A DNA stretch of 64,000 nucleotides from Agromyces soli (lineage in GTDB: Bacteria; Actinomycetota; Actinomycetes; Actinomycetales; Microbacteriaceae): contig NZ_CP094533.1 of NCBI RefSeq assembly GCF_022811605.1, forward strand, positions 2,170,001-2,234,000, given 5' to 3'. Positions within the stretch are counted from its first letter, which is position 1; each line of letters starts with the position of its first letter. A model generated the notes under the pieces. That model had not been told where the DNA came from and ran no database searches. It saw only the letters and a program-made list of their open reading frames with translations. Both the position numbers and the translations under genes were made by a program. Shown here one piece after another: positions 1 to 9,143 of the stretch.

Positions 1-192
1 CTGCTGAACACGCCCGATCTCTTCACGGTGCCGCTGCTGCTCTCGGCGTTCCAGGGGCAGTTCGGCTCGGTCAACTACGGCCTGGTGATGGCGGCCAGCG
101 CGATCTCGACGATCCCGATGCTCATCGTGTTCGTGATCGGGCAGCGCCGCATCCTGAACAGCATGGCCGCGTCGGGGCTGGGGGGACGATGA
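1..192 (+). CDS. Carbohydrate ABC transporter permease, C-terminal end only
   Basis: Only the last 63 codons are inside the window; the gene begins upstream. The residues run from LLNTPDLFTVPLLLSAFQGQ through a final hydrophobic helix (about residues 32-48 of the fragment) to a short basic tail. This matches the C-terminus of MalG/UgpE-type inner-membrane permeases, which form half of the sugar channel with a MalF-type partner. Its TGA overlaps the ATG of the next gene (ATGA, 189-192), so the transporter is co-translated with a glycosidase, and the imported substrate is probably a glycoside. The substrate cannot be told from this fragment. Confidence 0.8.
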   Translation: MLNTPDLFTVPLLLSAFQGQFGSVNYGLVMAASAISTIPMLIVFVIGQRRILNSMAASGLGGR

Positions 193-1958
193 CTGCACGG
201 GCGGATGCCGCGGAGCTGGCGGGTCTCGCAGGCCTGCACCTCGACCTGGCGCGGGCGCCGTTCACGCTGCCGCGCTCGCGGGTGCTGGTGTTCCGGGCCG
301 ACCGCGAGGCCGCCGCGGAGCTGCTCGGCGCGGGCGCGGCGCCCCCGCCGGCGACGGCGTTGCGGGTGCACACCTCGGAGTACGAGCGCGGACTCGACGA
401 GTGCCGGGTGCTCGACGAACTGCTGGTGCTGGATGCCTCGGGCGAGCCGCTCCCCGTCACCGGGGTGCTGCCGCACGCGATCGAGTTCGGCGGGGGAGCG
501 GCCGTGCTCGGCTTCGCGGGCGCCGCGGCGCTCACGGTCGGAGCGACGGGCGATGCTCCGCTGTCCGTGGAGTGGCTGCGGCCCGACGGCGGGCGCGAGC
601 GCCGGGGGCTCGGCGGACCGGGCGGCGCGGTCCGGCTGACGGTCGGCGCCGAGCGCGCCATGCGCGCCGAGGCATCCACCGCGCACCTCGCCGAGCTCGC
701 CGAGAGCGAGACGGTCTGGCTCGACTGGTTCGCGAAGTGCCCCGTGGTGCGCTCCGAGCTGCAGCCCATGGCGGCCTTCTGCTGGTGGGTGCTCGGCGCG
801 AACGTCGTGGAGCTGCCCGCGCTCGGCTCGGCGCGCGGCGTCGTGCCGTCGAAGATCGGCTACGTCGGCGTCTGGCAGTGGGACGCGTACTTCATCGCGC
901 TCGGGCTGCGGCACGGCGATCCGGCGCTCGCGCGCGAGCAGCTCGAGATCGCGTTCCGCTTCCCGAGCGCCGACGGGCAATTGCCGGACGTGGTGCACGA
1001 GGAGGGCGTGCTCGCGACGAGCGACGACCTGCCGCAGGCGGATCGCGATCGGCTGCGCCGCGCGGGCTCGGACATCGCCGACCCGGCCGCTCCCGTACCG
1101 CTCACGAAGCCGCCGCTCGCGGCGTGGGCGCTCGCGAAGGTGCTCGAGGTCGAGGATCGGCCCGACTGGGCGCGCGAGCAGCTCGCCGTGATCCGACGAT
1201 CGCAGGATTGGTGGTTCGCGGGCAGCGACCTCGACGGCGACGGTCTGCCCGAGTACGGGCACCCCTACTCCTCGGGGCTCGACGACAGCCCGATCTTCGA
1301 CGGCCCGCTGCCGACGACGGCGCCCGATCTCGGCGCATACCTGGTGCTGCAGGACCTCGAGCTCGCCCGGCTCGCCGAGCGCTACGGCGCGGATGCCGCG
1401 GGCGATCCTGCGGCGCACCGCGACCGCGCCGCCGCCACGATGCAGCGGCTGCTCGGACTCTGGGACGCCGAGCGCGGCCGGTTCACGGCGCGGGCCGCGG
1501 GGGAGCGGGTCGCGAGCGACACGATCGTGGGCTTCATGCCGCTGCTCACCGGCGAGCTGCCCGCCCCGGTGCTCGACGCGCTCGAGGCGGCGCTCGCCGA
1601 TCCGGCGCGCTACGCGACACCATGGGCGGTGCCGACCGTGTCGGCCGCCGATCCGGACTTCTCGACGGAGCGGATGTGGCGCGGGCCCGTCTGGGTGAAC
1701 ACGAACCGGCTCATCGTGGAGGGGCTGCGCCGCTCCGGGCGGCCAGAGCTCGCCCGCGAGCTCGCCGAGCGGACCGTGGCCCTCGTCGTGCACGGCGGCG
1801 GCCCGCACGAGTACTTCAACCCGGAGACGGGGCGGAAGGCGCGCACGGCGACGACGGCGTTCGGCTGGTCGGCGGCCCTCTTCCTCGACCTCGCCGTCGA
1901 GCTCAGCGTGGATGCGGAGGACTTTCGCGGCGCGGGAGGAGCGGATTCGCCGGTGTGA
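189..1958 (+). CDS. Six-hairpin glycosidase (GH63/MGH1-like)
   Basis: The protein has 589 residues. The N-terminal ~200 residues look like a beta-rich domain, followed by an (alpha/alpha)6-barrel domain. The barrel carries typical GH63/mannosylglycerate-hydrolase/trehalase-superfamily signatures: VWQWDAYFIALGLRHGD (about residue 226 on), SSGLDDSPIFDG (about 361 on), whose Asp is the likely general acid, and MWRGPVWVNTNRLIVEGL (about 495 on). It has no signal peptide, so it is probably cytoplasmic and acts on a glycoside brought in by the ABC permease whose stop codon it overlaps. Alpha-glucosidase, mannosylglycerate hydrolase or another exo-glycosidase activity cannot be separated by eye. Confidence 0.75.
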   Translation: MTARADAAELAGLAGLHLDLARAPFTLPRSRVLVFRADREAAAELLGAGAAPPPATALRVHTSEYERGLDECRVLDELLVLDASGEPLPVTGVLPHAIEFGGGAAVLGFAGAAALTVGATGDAPLSVEWLRPDGGRERRGLGGPGGAVRLTVGAERAMRAEASTAHLAELAESETVWLDWFAKCPVVRSELQPMAAFCWWVLGANVVELPALGSARGVVPSKIGYVGVWQWDAYFIALGLRHGDPALAREQLEIAFRFPSADGQLPDVVHEEGVLATSDDLPQADRDRLRRAGSDIADPAAPVPLTKPPLAAWALAKVLEVEDRPDWAREQLAVIRRSQDWWFAGSDLDGDGLPEYGHPYSSGLDDSPIFDGPLPTTAPDLGAYLVLQDLELARLAERYGADAAGDPAAHRDRAAATMQRLLGLWDAERGRFTARAAGERVASDTIVGFMPLLTGELPAPVLDALEAALADPARYATPWAVPTVSAADPDFSTERMWRGPVWVNTNRLIVEGLRRSGRPELARELAERTVALVVHGGGPHEYFNPETGRKARTATTAFGWSAALFLDLAVELSVDAEDFRGAGGADSPV

Positions 1959-2006
1959 CCTCCGAGCGTGCCGATCTCCTCCCGGCCGGGGATGGAGCCG
2001 GGCGGC

Positions 2007-2663
2007 TCAGGCCGTGAAGTACGGGCTGGACGCGTTCTCGAGGATGCGGCGCATGCCGTGCATCCAGTTCGCCTTGAGCGCGAGGATCGCGCCCGGCACA
2101 TCGCCCTCGACGAGGCGCGCGGCGACCGCGGCGTGCTCGGCGGCGACGCGTTCGACCATGGCGTCGTTCGGCACGAGCAGCGACTCGTACCGGTGGAAGG
2201 AGCCGCGCACGCTCGCGATGACGTCGAGCAGCCGCTGGTTCGGGCAGGCCGAGAGCATGAGGCCGTGCCACTCGTCGTCCTTCGCGACGATGAAGGCGTG
2301 CTCGACGAGCTCCTGGTCGAACTCGGCCGCGAGGGCGGCGAGGCGCACACCGATGCGCTGCAGCTCCTCGACGGGGCTCAGCTCGAGGGCGAGGCTCTCG
2401 AGCGCGGCGAGCACCGGGGCGAGGTCCTCGAACTCGCTGGCGCTCAGCGGCATGAAGCGGAACCCCTTGCCGTTCTCGCTCGTGATCTGCCCTTCGCTCT
2501 CGAGCGCGATGAGCGCCTCGCGGAGCGGGGTGCGGCTGACGCCGAGCTCGGCGGCGAGCTGGACCTCGTTGATGCCCTCGCCGGGCTGCACCGCGCCCGC
2601 TCGCATGCGCGTGAGGAGCTCCTCGCGCACCTGTGAGCGCAGGTTCTTGCGTTCGATCGCCAT
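2007..2663 (-). CDS. GntR family regulator with FCD effector domain
   Basis: This 218-residue protein has an N-terminal winged helix (about residues 8-70, with AAELGVSRTPLREALIALE as the recognition region) and an alpha-helical C-terminal domain of the FadR/FCD type, whose metal- or ligand-binding residues probably include the histidines in the EWHGLM and WMHGMRR segments. It is divergent from the GH42-gcvP operon, with 177 bp between the start codons. That spacer holds a good promoter and an inverted repeat over its start site, so autoregulation and repression of the operon by a sugar acid or related metabolite is the simplest model. It also converges on the upstream glycosidase gene. Confidence 0.88.
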   Translation of the reverse strand: MAIERKNLRSQVREELLTRMRAGAVQPGEGINEVQLAAELGVSRTPLREALIALESEGQITSENGKGFRFMPLSASEFEDLAPVLAALESLALELSPVEELQRIGVRLAALAAEFDQELVEHAFIVAKDDEWHGLMLSACPNQRLLDVIASVRGSFHRYESLLVPNDAMVERVAAEHAAVAARLVEGDVPGAILALKANWMHGMRRILENASSPYFTA

Positions 2664-2719
2664 CTTCGCCCTCCGGGCCGTTCGGCCGTCGCGGGCAAGC
2701 CTAGGGGGTGGTGCGGGGC

Positions 2720-2764
2720 TTGACCGGTTCCGGCATCCGGTTTACGGTGTGTATACAGAATACA
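2720..2764 (+). promoter_or_regulatory. Promoter and candidate GntR operator before the GH42 operon
   Basis: A -35 box TTGACC (2720-2725) and a -10 box TACGGT (2743-2748) are separated by exactly 17 bp. Directly downstream lies the inverted repeat TGTAT-N5-ATACA (2750-2764), which would cover the transcription start. The palindrome GGTGTACACC follows at 2779-2788. Placement over +1 fits repression by the divergent GntR protein; binding itself is inferred. Confidence 0.5.
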
Positions 2765-2840
2765 TTCTGCAGGTGGTGGTGTACACCCATCCACGAGGTG
2801 GCACCCGAACCGGAACCGACCCACTCAGAGAGGAGCAGGT

Positions 2841-4913
2841 GTGGCAGGCGACGCGCCCCGCGGCATCCGACTCGATGCCCTCGCCTACGGCGGCGACTAC
2901 AACCCCGACCAGTGGTCGGAGGAGGTCTGGCTCGAGGACGCCCGGCTCATGCGCGAGGCGGGCGTCAACCTGGTGAGCCTCCCGGTGTTCAGCTGGCCGC
3001 AGCTCGAGGTCGCGCCCGGCGTCTACGAGTGGGGCTGGCTCGACCGCGTGCTCGAGATCCTGAGCGACGCCGGCATCCGCATCGACCTCGCCACCGCGAC
3101 CGCGACCCCGCCCGCCTGGCTCGTGCGCAGCCACCCCGAGATGCTGCCCTGGAACGAGGACGGCCAGCGGCTCGAGTTCGGCTCCCGGCAGGCGTACTGC
3201 CCGAGCTCGCCGATCTGGCGCGAGCACGTCGCCCGCATGACCCGGGCAATGGCCGAGCGCTACGGCGAGCACCCCGGCCTCGCCCTCTGGCACGTGTCGA
3301 ACGAGTACGGCGACCACGTCTCGCGCTGCTGGTGCCCCGAGTCGGCCCGGCACTTCCGCCGCTGGTTGGAAGCCCGCTACGGCGGGCTCGACGGGCTGAA
3401 CGCGGCCTGGGGCGTGAACGTCTGGGGCCAGCGCTACACCGCGTGGGAGCAGATCGAGCCGCCGCGGCGCGCGACCGGACCGGTGAACCCCACCCAGCTG
3501 CTCGACTTCGAGCGCTTCTCGTCCGACGCGCTGCTCGAGCTCTTCCAGCTCGAAATCGACGTCCTGCGCGAGATCACCCCCGAGATCGCGGTCACGACGA
3601 ACTTCATGAGCCTGCTGCGCGACCTCGACTACTGGGACTTCGCCGCCGTCGAGGACCTCGTCACCGACGACGCCTACCCCGATCCCGCCGATCCGCTCGC
3701 GCATGTCCCCGCCGCGCTCAACTACGGCTCCATGCGCTCGCTGAAGGGAGGGCGGCCATGGCTGCTCCTCGAGCAGGCGCCCAGCGGCGTCAGCTGGCGC
3801 GAGGTCAACGTGCCGAAGGCGCCCGGCCAGATGCGCATCGGCAGCCTGCAGGCGATCGCGCACGGCTCCGACGGGGCGATGTGCTTCCAGTGGCGGCAGG
3901 CGAAGTACGGCCAGGAGAAGTTCCACTCCGCGATGCTCGGCCACCGCGGCGAGGCCTCCCGCACCTTCCAGGAGGCGAAGGCCTTCGGCGCCGAGCTCCG
4001 CCGCCTCGAGCCCGTGCGCGGCACCGGGGTGCGCTCCCGGATCGCGCTCGTCGTCGACTACGACTCGTGGTGGGGGAGCTCGGCGGCCGAGTCGCTGCCC
4101 TCGCAGCGGCTGAACTGGCTCGCCCAGGCCCGCGCCTGGCACTCGGCCCTGCACGCGCTCGGCCACCCCGTCGACACCGTGCCCGCGAGCGGGCCGTTCG
4201 ACGGCTACGAGCTCGTCGTCGCCCCGAACCTCTACGTCGCCGACGCCGAGCAGGCCGCGGCGCTCAGCGCCTTCGTCGCTCGCGGCGGGCAGCTCGTCGT
4301 CGGGCCGTTCTCCGGGGTCGTCGACGCCGACGAGCACGTGCACGACGGGGGAGCGCCCGGCCCGCTGCGCGGCCTCCTCGGCGTCGAGGTCGACGAGGTC
4401 TGGCCCGTCGCCGACGGCCGCGCCGAGCGCGTCGCCCTCGCCGGCGGCCCGACGTTCGACGCGCCGGTCTGGGGCGAGTGGCTCGAAGCGGCGGGCGCCG
4501 AGACCGTCGCCGCGTACGACTCGGGCGAGCTCGCCGGGCGGCCGGCGATCACCCGACGGGGAGCGGATGCCTCGGCCGGCGCCGCCTGGTACGTGAGCTG
4601 CGTGCTCGAGCCCGCGGGACTCGTCGCGCTCTTCCGGCGAGTGCTCGCGGCCGCCGGGCTGCCCGCCCGCGACCGCATCGACCCGATGCTCGAGGCCGTC
4701 ACCCGGGCCGACGACGACACCGACTACACCTTCGTGCTGAACCACGGGCGCGACGAGCTCACGGTCGACGTGCCCCGGGGCGCACGCGATCTGCTCGGCG
4801 ACGGCGCCGCGCTCGGCCCGACGCTCACCCTGTCACGCTTCGGCGCCGCGGTGCTCGCCAGCCCGCGCGCGGCCGAGCCGCCGTTCATCACCATCACCGC
4901 CCCCGAGGACTGA
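2841..4913 (+). CDS. Beta-galactosidase, GH42 family
   Basis: The protein has 690 residues, usual for GH42. It hydrolyses terminal beta-galactosides in the cytoplasm. The TIM barrel begins with AYGGDYNPDQW and contains the acid/base Glu155 in WHVSNEYGDH and the nucleophile Glu311 in WLLLEQAPSG. The trimerisation (Rossmann-like) domain follows at about 390-610, then a small beta domain. The cysteines around RCWCPES (about 163-166) fit the zinc cluster seen in several GH42 enzymes. The start is GTG, chosen because AGGAG lies at 2831-2835. It is the first gene of a five-gene operon and lies 8 bp before gcvPA. Confidence 0.93.
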   Translation: MAGDAPRGIRLDALAYGGDYNPDQWSEEVWLEDARLMREAGVNLVSLPVFSWPQLEVAPGVYEWGWLDRVLEILSDAGIRIDLATATATPPAWLVRSHPEMLPWNEDGQRLEFGSRQAYCPSSPIWREHVARMTRAMAERYGEHPGLALWHVSNEYGDHVSRCWCPESARHFRRWLEARYGGLDGLNAAWGVNVWGQRYTAWEQIEPPRRATGPVNPTQLLDFERFSSDALLELFQLEIDVLREITPEIAVTTNFMSLLRDLDYWDFAAVEDLVTDDAYPDPADPLAHVPAALNYGSMRSLKGGRPWLLLEQAPSGVSWREVNVPKAPGQMRIGSLQAIAHGSDGAMCFQWRQAKYGQEKFHSAMLGHRGEASRTFQEAKAFGAELRRLEPVRGTGVRSRIALVVDYDSWWGSSAAESLPSQRLNWLAQARAWHSALHALGHPVDTVPASGPFDGYELVVAPNLYVADAEQAAALSAFVARGGQLVVGPFSGVVDADEHVHDGGAPGPLRGLLGVEVDEVWPVADGRAERVALAGGPTFDAPVWGEWLEAAGAETVAAYDSGELAGRPAITRRGADASAGAAWYVSCVLEPAGLVALFRRVLAAAGLPARDRIDPMLEAVTRADDDTDYTFVLNHGRDELTVDVPRGARDLLGDGAALGPTLTLSRFGAAVLASPRAAEPPFITITAPED

Positions 4914-4921
4914 GGATCCAC

Positions 4922-6334
4922 ATGACCGAGCCATCGGCTGCCTTCGTGCACCCGTACCTGCCCAACTCCGCACCCGAGGTGCGCCGCGAGATGCTCGACG
5001 CCGTCGGCGCGGCATCCGTCGACGAGTTCTACGCCGACGTGCCGGAGGCGCTGCGCCTCGGCCGTCCGCTCGAGCTGCCCGCGCCGCTCCTCGCCGAGCA
5101 GGATCTCGCGCGGCACGTGCGCGGCCTCCTCGCGAAGAACCGCTCCACCGAGGACCGGCTGAGCTTCCTCGGCCACGGCACCTACCGGCACTACGTACCA
5201 GCCGTCGTCGACGAGGTGATCAACCGCAGCGAGTTCCTCACCGCGTACGCGGGGGAGCCCTACGAGGACCACGGTCGCTTCCAGGCCCTGTTCCAGTACC
5301 AGTCGCTCATGGCCGAACTGCTCGCCATGGACGTCGTGAACGTGCCGACCTACGACGGCTACCAGGCGACCGCGACCGCGCTCGCCATGGCCGGGCGGCT
5401 CACCGGCCGCCGCCGAGTCCTCGTCGTGAGCGACGTGCTGCCCGAGAAGCACTCGAAGGTGCACGACTTCGTGCGCGTGCACCTCGAGCTCGAACTCGTC
5501 CCGACCGCGGGCGGCACCGCCGACGTCGCGGCCGCCGCGGCCCGGCTCGGCGACGACGTCGCCGCGATCTGGGTCGAGACGCCGAGCGCGACGGGCGCGG
5601 TCGAGGCGGCGCTGCCCGCCCTCGCGACCGCGGCGCACGCGGCGGGCGCGCTGCTCGTCGTCGGCACCGATCCGATCGGCTACGGCGTGCTCACCCCGCC
5701 CGCCGAGCAGGGGGCCGACGTCGTCTGCGGCGACATCCAGTCGCTCGGCCTGCACCAGTGGTTCGGCGGCGCGCACGGCGGCTTCATCGCCGTCGCCGAC
5801 GACGAGGCCCTGGTCATGGAGCTGCCCTCGCGGCTGTTCGGGCTCGCGAGCACCGACGTGCCCGGCGAGGTCGGTTTCGGCGACGTCGCCTACGAGCGCA
5901 CCTCCTTCGCCCGGCGCGAGGAGGGCAAGGAGTGGGTCGGCACCGCCGCCGCCCTGTGGGGCATCGCCGCGGGCGTCTATCTCGCGCTGATGGGCCCGGC
6001 CGGCATGGCCGAACTCGGCGAACTGCTGCTCGCCCGCACCCGCTACGCCCAGCAGCGGCTCGCCGCCGTGCCCGGCGTGCGCCTCGGCGACGACGCGCTG
6101 CACCTGCGCGAGTTCACCGTCGACGTGTCCGGCACGGGGCGCAGCGCCGCCGAGCTCGTCGCCGCCCTCCGCGCCGAGGGCATCGAGCCGGGCATCGTCG
6201 TCGGCGAAGAGCTGCTGCTCGTCTGCGTCACCGAGCTCACCGGCCAGGCCGACATCGACCGCCTCGCGACCTGCCTCGCCGCCGCCTGCGGCACCCCATC
6301 CGACCGTCAGATCCCCCAGGAGCAGCGCGCATGA
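4922..6334 (+). CDS. gcvPA: Glycine dehydrogenase (decarboxylating) subunit 1-like protein
   Basis: The 470-residue product resembles GcvPA, the N-terminal half of the glycine cleavage P-protein. It carries HPYLPNS near the start, the conserved FLGHGTYRHYVPAVVDEVINRSEFLTAY-type block from about residue 79, and FQYQSLMAELLAMDVVNVPTYDG. In the split enzyme this half is a PLP-fold subunit without the PLP lysine and pairs with GcvPB. It overlaps gcvPB by ATGA (6331-6334). The enzyme normally feeds CO2 loss from glycine into lipoylated H-protein, but no gcvH, gcvT or lpd is in this operon, which is unusual. The physiological substrate here is therefore open. Confidence 0.85.
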   Translation: MTEPSAAFVHPYLPNSAPEVRREMLDAVGAASVDEFYADVPEALRLGRPLELPAPLLAEQDLARHVRGLLAKNRSTEDRLSFLGHGTYRHYVPAVVDEVINRSEFLTAYAGEPYEDHGRFQALFQYQSLMAELLAMDVVNVPTYDGYQATATALAMAGRLTGRRRVLVVSDVLPEKHSKVHDFVRVHLELELVPTAGGTADVAAAAARLGDDVAAIWVETPSATGAVEAALPALATAAHAAGALLVVGTDPIGYGVLTPPAEQGADVVCGDIQSLGLHQWFGGAHGGFIAVADDEALVMELPSRLFGLASTDVPGEVGFGDVAYERTSFARREEGKEWVGTAAALWGIAAGVYLALMGPAGMAELGELLLARTRYAQQRLAAVPGVRLGDDALHLREFTVDVSGTGRSAAELVAALRAEGIEPGIVVGEELLLVCVTELTGQADIDRLATCLAAACGTPSDRQIPQEQRA

Positions 6335-7959
6335 GCCTCCCCCTCGCCCCGAAGCCCGCCATCCGCCGCTTCCACCAGGCCCGCTGGGACGAACCCGTCA
6401 TCTTCGAGCTGTCGACCCCCGGGGAGCGCGGCGTGCTCGTTCCCGCCGTCGAGCCCGGCGTCCGCGACGCCGTCGGCGACGTGCTCGCCGAGCTCCCGGC
6501 CGGCCTCCGCCGGGCGGCCCCGCCCGCGCTGCCCGAGATGGCGCAGATGCGCGTGCTGAAGCACTACCTGCGGCTCTCGCAGGAGAACCTCGGCGCCGAC
6601 CTGAACGTCGATATCGGTCAGGGCACCTGCACCATGAAGTACTCGCCCAAGATCAACGACCAGCTCGTCGCCACTCCGCAGCTCACCGCGATGCACCCGC
6701 TGCAGGACCCGGCCGATGCGCAGGGCGTGCTCGAGATCGTGTGGCGGCTCGAGCGGATGCTCGCGGAGATCTCCGGCATGGACGAGGTCTCGCTGCAGAC
6801 CCAGGGCGGCTCGGCCGCGATCTGGGCGAACATCGCCATGATCCGCGCGTACCACGAGGCGAACGGCGAGGGCGAGCAGCGCCGCGAGGTCATCACCACC
6901 ATCTTCAGCCACCCCTCGAACGCCGCCGCCGCGAAGGCCGCCGGCTACGAGGTCGTCACCATTCACCCGGACGCCGACGGCTATCCGGACCTCGCCGCGC
7001 TGAAGGCGGCGCTCTCGCCGCGGACGGCCGCGATCATGGTTACGAACCCCGAGGACACCGGCATCTACAACCCGGCGATCACGGAGTGGGTGGATGCCGC
7101 GCACGCCGTCGGCGCCCTCGCCTCCTACGACCAGGCGAATGCCAACGGCATCCTCGGCATCACCCGGGCGCGCGACGCCGGCTTCGACGTCTGCCACTTC
7201 AACCTGCACAAGACCTTCTCGACCCCGCACGGCTGCGGCGGCCCCGGCTCCGGCGCGAACGCGGTGAGCGCGGCGCTGGCGCCGTTCCTGCCCGGCCCGC
7301 GGATCGTGCGGATCGGCGAGGGCGACGACGCGCGCTTCGAGGTGCAGGGCGCGGGCCCGCAGTCGATCGGCACGGTCGCGCCGTTCTTCGGCGTCGTGCC
7401 GAACCTGGTCCGCGCCTACGCCTGGATCATGGCGCTCGGTGCGGAGGGGCTCCTCGCCGCCGCCGAGACCGCCGTGCTGAACAACAACTACCTGCTCGCC
7501 AAGGTACTCGAGATCCCGGGGGCGTCGGCGCCGTACGCGAGCGGTCGCCGGCGCATCGAGCAGGTGCGGTACTCCTGGCAGGAGCTGTACGAGGAGACGG
7601 GCATCACCTCCGAGGAGATCGGGGTGCGGATGTCGGACTTCGGCATGCACTACTGGACCAGCCACCACCCCTACGTGGTGCCGCAGCCGTTCACCCTCGA
7701 GCCGACCGAGTCGTACTCGAAGGCCGAGCTCGACGAGTACGTCGCGGCGCTCGCCGAGGTGGCCCGCGAGGCCCGGGAGACCCCGGAGATCGTGCGCACC
7801 GCGCCGCACCGGCAGAGCGTGCACCACACCCATCACGACGATCTCGACGACCCCGCACGCTGGGCCGTGACGTGGCGCGCGTACCTGCGGAAGTATCCCG
7901 AGGTGGCCGCCCGCCTGGCGGGCGAGCCCGAGTCGACGGCCGACGCCTCGGCGGCCTGA
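6331..7959 (+). CDS. gcvPB: Glycine dehydrogenase (decarboxylating) subunit 2-like protein
   Basis: The 542-residue product is the PLP-bearing half of a split P-protein. It shows LGADLNVDIGQGTCTMKYSP (about 89-108), a glycine-rich pocket LQTQGGSAA, and the PLP lysine Lys294 in FNLHKTFSTPHGCGGPGSG. The C-terminal region is complete. It is translated by ATGA overlap with gcvPA and followed 2 bp later by the NAD-kinase-like gene. Together with gcvPA it should form the catalytic heterodimer. Because the H- and T-protein genes are absent here, either it uses housekeeping GcvH from elsewhere or it has a different amine substrate or acceptor. Confidence 0.87.
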   Translation: MSLPLAPKPAIRRFHQARWDEPVIFELSTPGERGVLVPAVEPGVRDAVGDVLAELPAGLRRAAPPALPEMAQMRVLKHYLRLSQENLGADLNVDIGQGTCTMKYSPKINDQLVATPQLTAMHPLQDPADAQGVLEIVWRLERMLAEISGMDEVSLQTQGGSAAIWANIAMIRAYHEANGEGEQRREVITTIFSHPSNAAAAKAAGYEVVTIHPDADGYPDLAALKAALSPRTAAIMVTNPEDTGIYNPAITEWVDAAHAVGALASYDQANANGILGITRARDAGFDVCHFNLHKTFSTPHGCGGPGSGANAVSAALAPFLPGPRIVRIGEGDDARFEVQGAGPQSIGTVAPFFGVVPNLVRAYAWIMALGAEGLLAAAETAVLNNNYLLAKVLEIPGASAPYASGRRRIEQVRYSWQELYEETGITSEEIGVRMSDFGMHYWTSHHPYVVPQPFTLEPTESYSKAELDEYVAALAEVAREARETPEIVRTAPHRQSVHHTHHDDLDDPARWAVTWRAYLRKYPEVAARLAGEPESTADASAA

Positions 7960-7961
7960 CC

Positions 7962-9143
7962 GTGCTCGGCCTCGTGGTGAACCCGGTCGCGGGGGTCGGC
8001 GGCCCGGCGGGGCTCGGCGGCTCCGACGGGGCGGCCGCGCAGGCCAGTGCGGCCGAGCGCGGCGCGCAGCCGCGAGCGGGGGAGCGCGCGCGGCTCGCCC
8101 TCGAGCTCGTCCACGAGGCGATCGGCGGGCCGCTCGAGGTGCTGACGGCGGCCGGGCCGATGGGCGAGGACGCCGTTCGCGCCGCCGGCCTCGTGCCGCG
8201 GATCGTCGTGCGACCGGGCGCCGCGACGAGCCCGGCCGACACCGTTGCGGCCGCCGACGCGCTCGTCGCCGCGGGCGCGACACTCGTGCTCTTCGCCGGC
8301 GGCGACGGCACCGCCCGTGACGTCGCCAGGGGCCTCGACGCGGTCGGCGCCGGCGGAGGCGCCCGGGTCGCCGCGCTCGGCATCCCCGCCGGCGTCAAGA
8401 TGTACTCGCCGGTCTTCGCGGTGAGCCCGCGGGCGGCGGGCGCGCTCGCCGCGGCCTGGCTCGACGGCGGGCTGCCGGTCGAGGAGCGCGAGGTGCTCGA
8501 CCTCGACGAGGACGCGCTGCGTCTCGGCCGGGTCGAGCCGCGACTGCACGCCGCCATGCCGGTGCCGGTCCGCCGGGGTCGGACGCAGGCGCGCAAAGCG
8601 GCGACCCCGGCGAGCGAGGCGGCGGCCGTCTCGGCGGCGGTCGACGGGGTGCTCCGGCTGCTGCGGCCGGGCGTCCGGTACCTGCTCGGCCCCGGCGGCA
8701 CGACGGCGGAGCTCGCGCGTCGGCTCGGCCTGCCGAAGACCCGGCTCGGGGTCGACGTCGTGCTCGACGGCCGGCTCCTCCGCGCCGCCGCGAGCGAGTC
8801 GGAGCTCCTCGACGAGATCGCCGCCGGACCCGCCCGGGCGGTCGTCTCGATCATCGGCGGGCAGGGGTTCCTCCTCGGCCGCGGCAACCAGCAGCTCTCC
8901 GCGCGTGTGCTCCGCGCCCTCGGCGAGGAGCCGCTGCTCGTCGTCGCCCCGGAGCAGAAGCTCGTCGAGCTCGGCGGGCGGCCGTTGCTCGTCGACACCG
9001 GCGACCCGGCGGTCGACCGCGCCCTCGCGGGCTTCGTCCGAGTCGTCACCGGGCCGGGCACCAGCAGCATCTCCCCTGTCAACGCACCAGACGCCGAGGC
9101 ATCCTCCGCCTCGCGAACCGAAGGAGAAGGCCATGCGCCTTGA
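7962..9143 (+). CDS. NAD-kinase-like protein (COG3199/AcoX type)
   Basis: The 393-residue product has the diacylglycerol/NAD-kinase fold signature LFAGGDGTARDVARGL at about residues 107-122 and the GIPAGVKMYSPVFAVSPRAAG segment (about 141-161) typical of COG3199 proteins such as AcoX. A glycine-rich LLGPGGTTAELARRLGL follows, then a C-terminal half seen in this family but not in housekeeping NadK. The start is GTG, 2 bp after gcvPB. The last 11 bp overlap the SDR gene. Phosphorylation of NAD or another small metabolite is likely from the fold; the true substrate of AcoX-type proteins is poorly known. Confidence 0.75.
   Translation: MLGLVVNPVAGVGGPAGLGGSDGAAAQASAAERGAQPRAGERARLALELVHEAIGGPLEVLTAAGPMGEDAVRAAGLVPRIVVRPGAATSPADTVAAADALVAAGATLVLFAGGDGTARDVARGLDAVGAGGGARVAALGIPAGVKMYSPVFAVSPRAAGALAAAWLDGGLPVEEREVLDLDEDALRLGRVEPRLHAAMPVPVRRGRTQARKAATPASEAAAVSAAVDGVLRLLRPGVRYLLGPGGTTAELARRLGLPKTRLGVDVVLDGRLLRAAASESELLDEIAAGPARAVVSIIGGQGFLLGRGNQQLSARVLRALGEEPLLVVAPEQKLVELGGRPLLVDTGDPAVDRALAGFVRVVTGPGTSSISPVNAPDAEASSASRTEGEGHAP

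Noticed and set aside
2742..4745. Long open frame on the minus strand opposite the GH42 gene
   Set aside because: Very high GC content keeps antisense frames open. The translation is Arg/Gly/Pro-rich with no family motifs, and the plus strand has a complete GH42 enzyme.
6307..8283. A 658-codon minus-strand frame over gcvPB
   Set aside because: It is a shadow of a gene with intact PLP-enzyme motifs; no start context or domain is recognisable.
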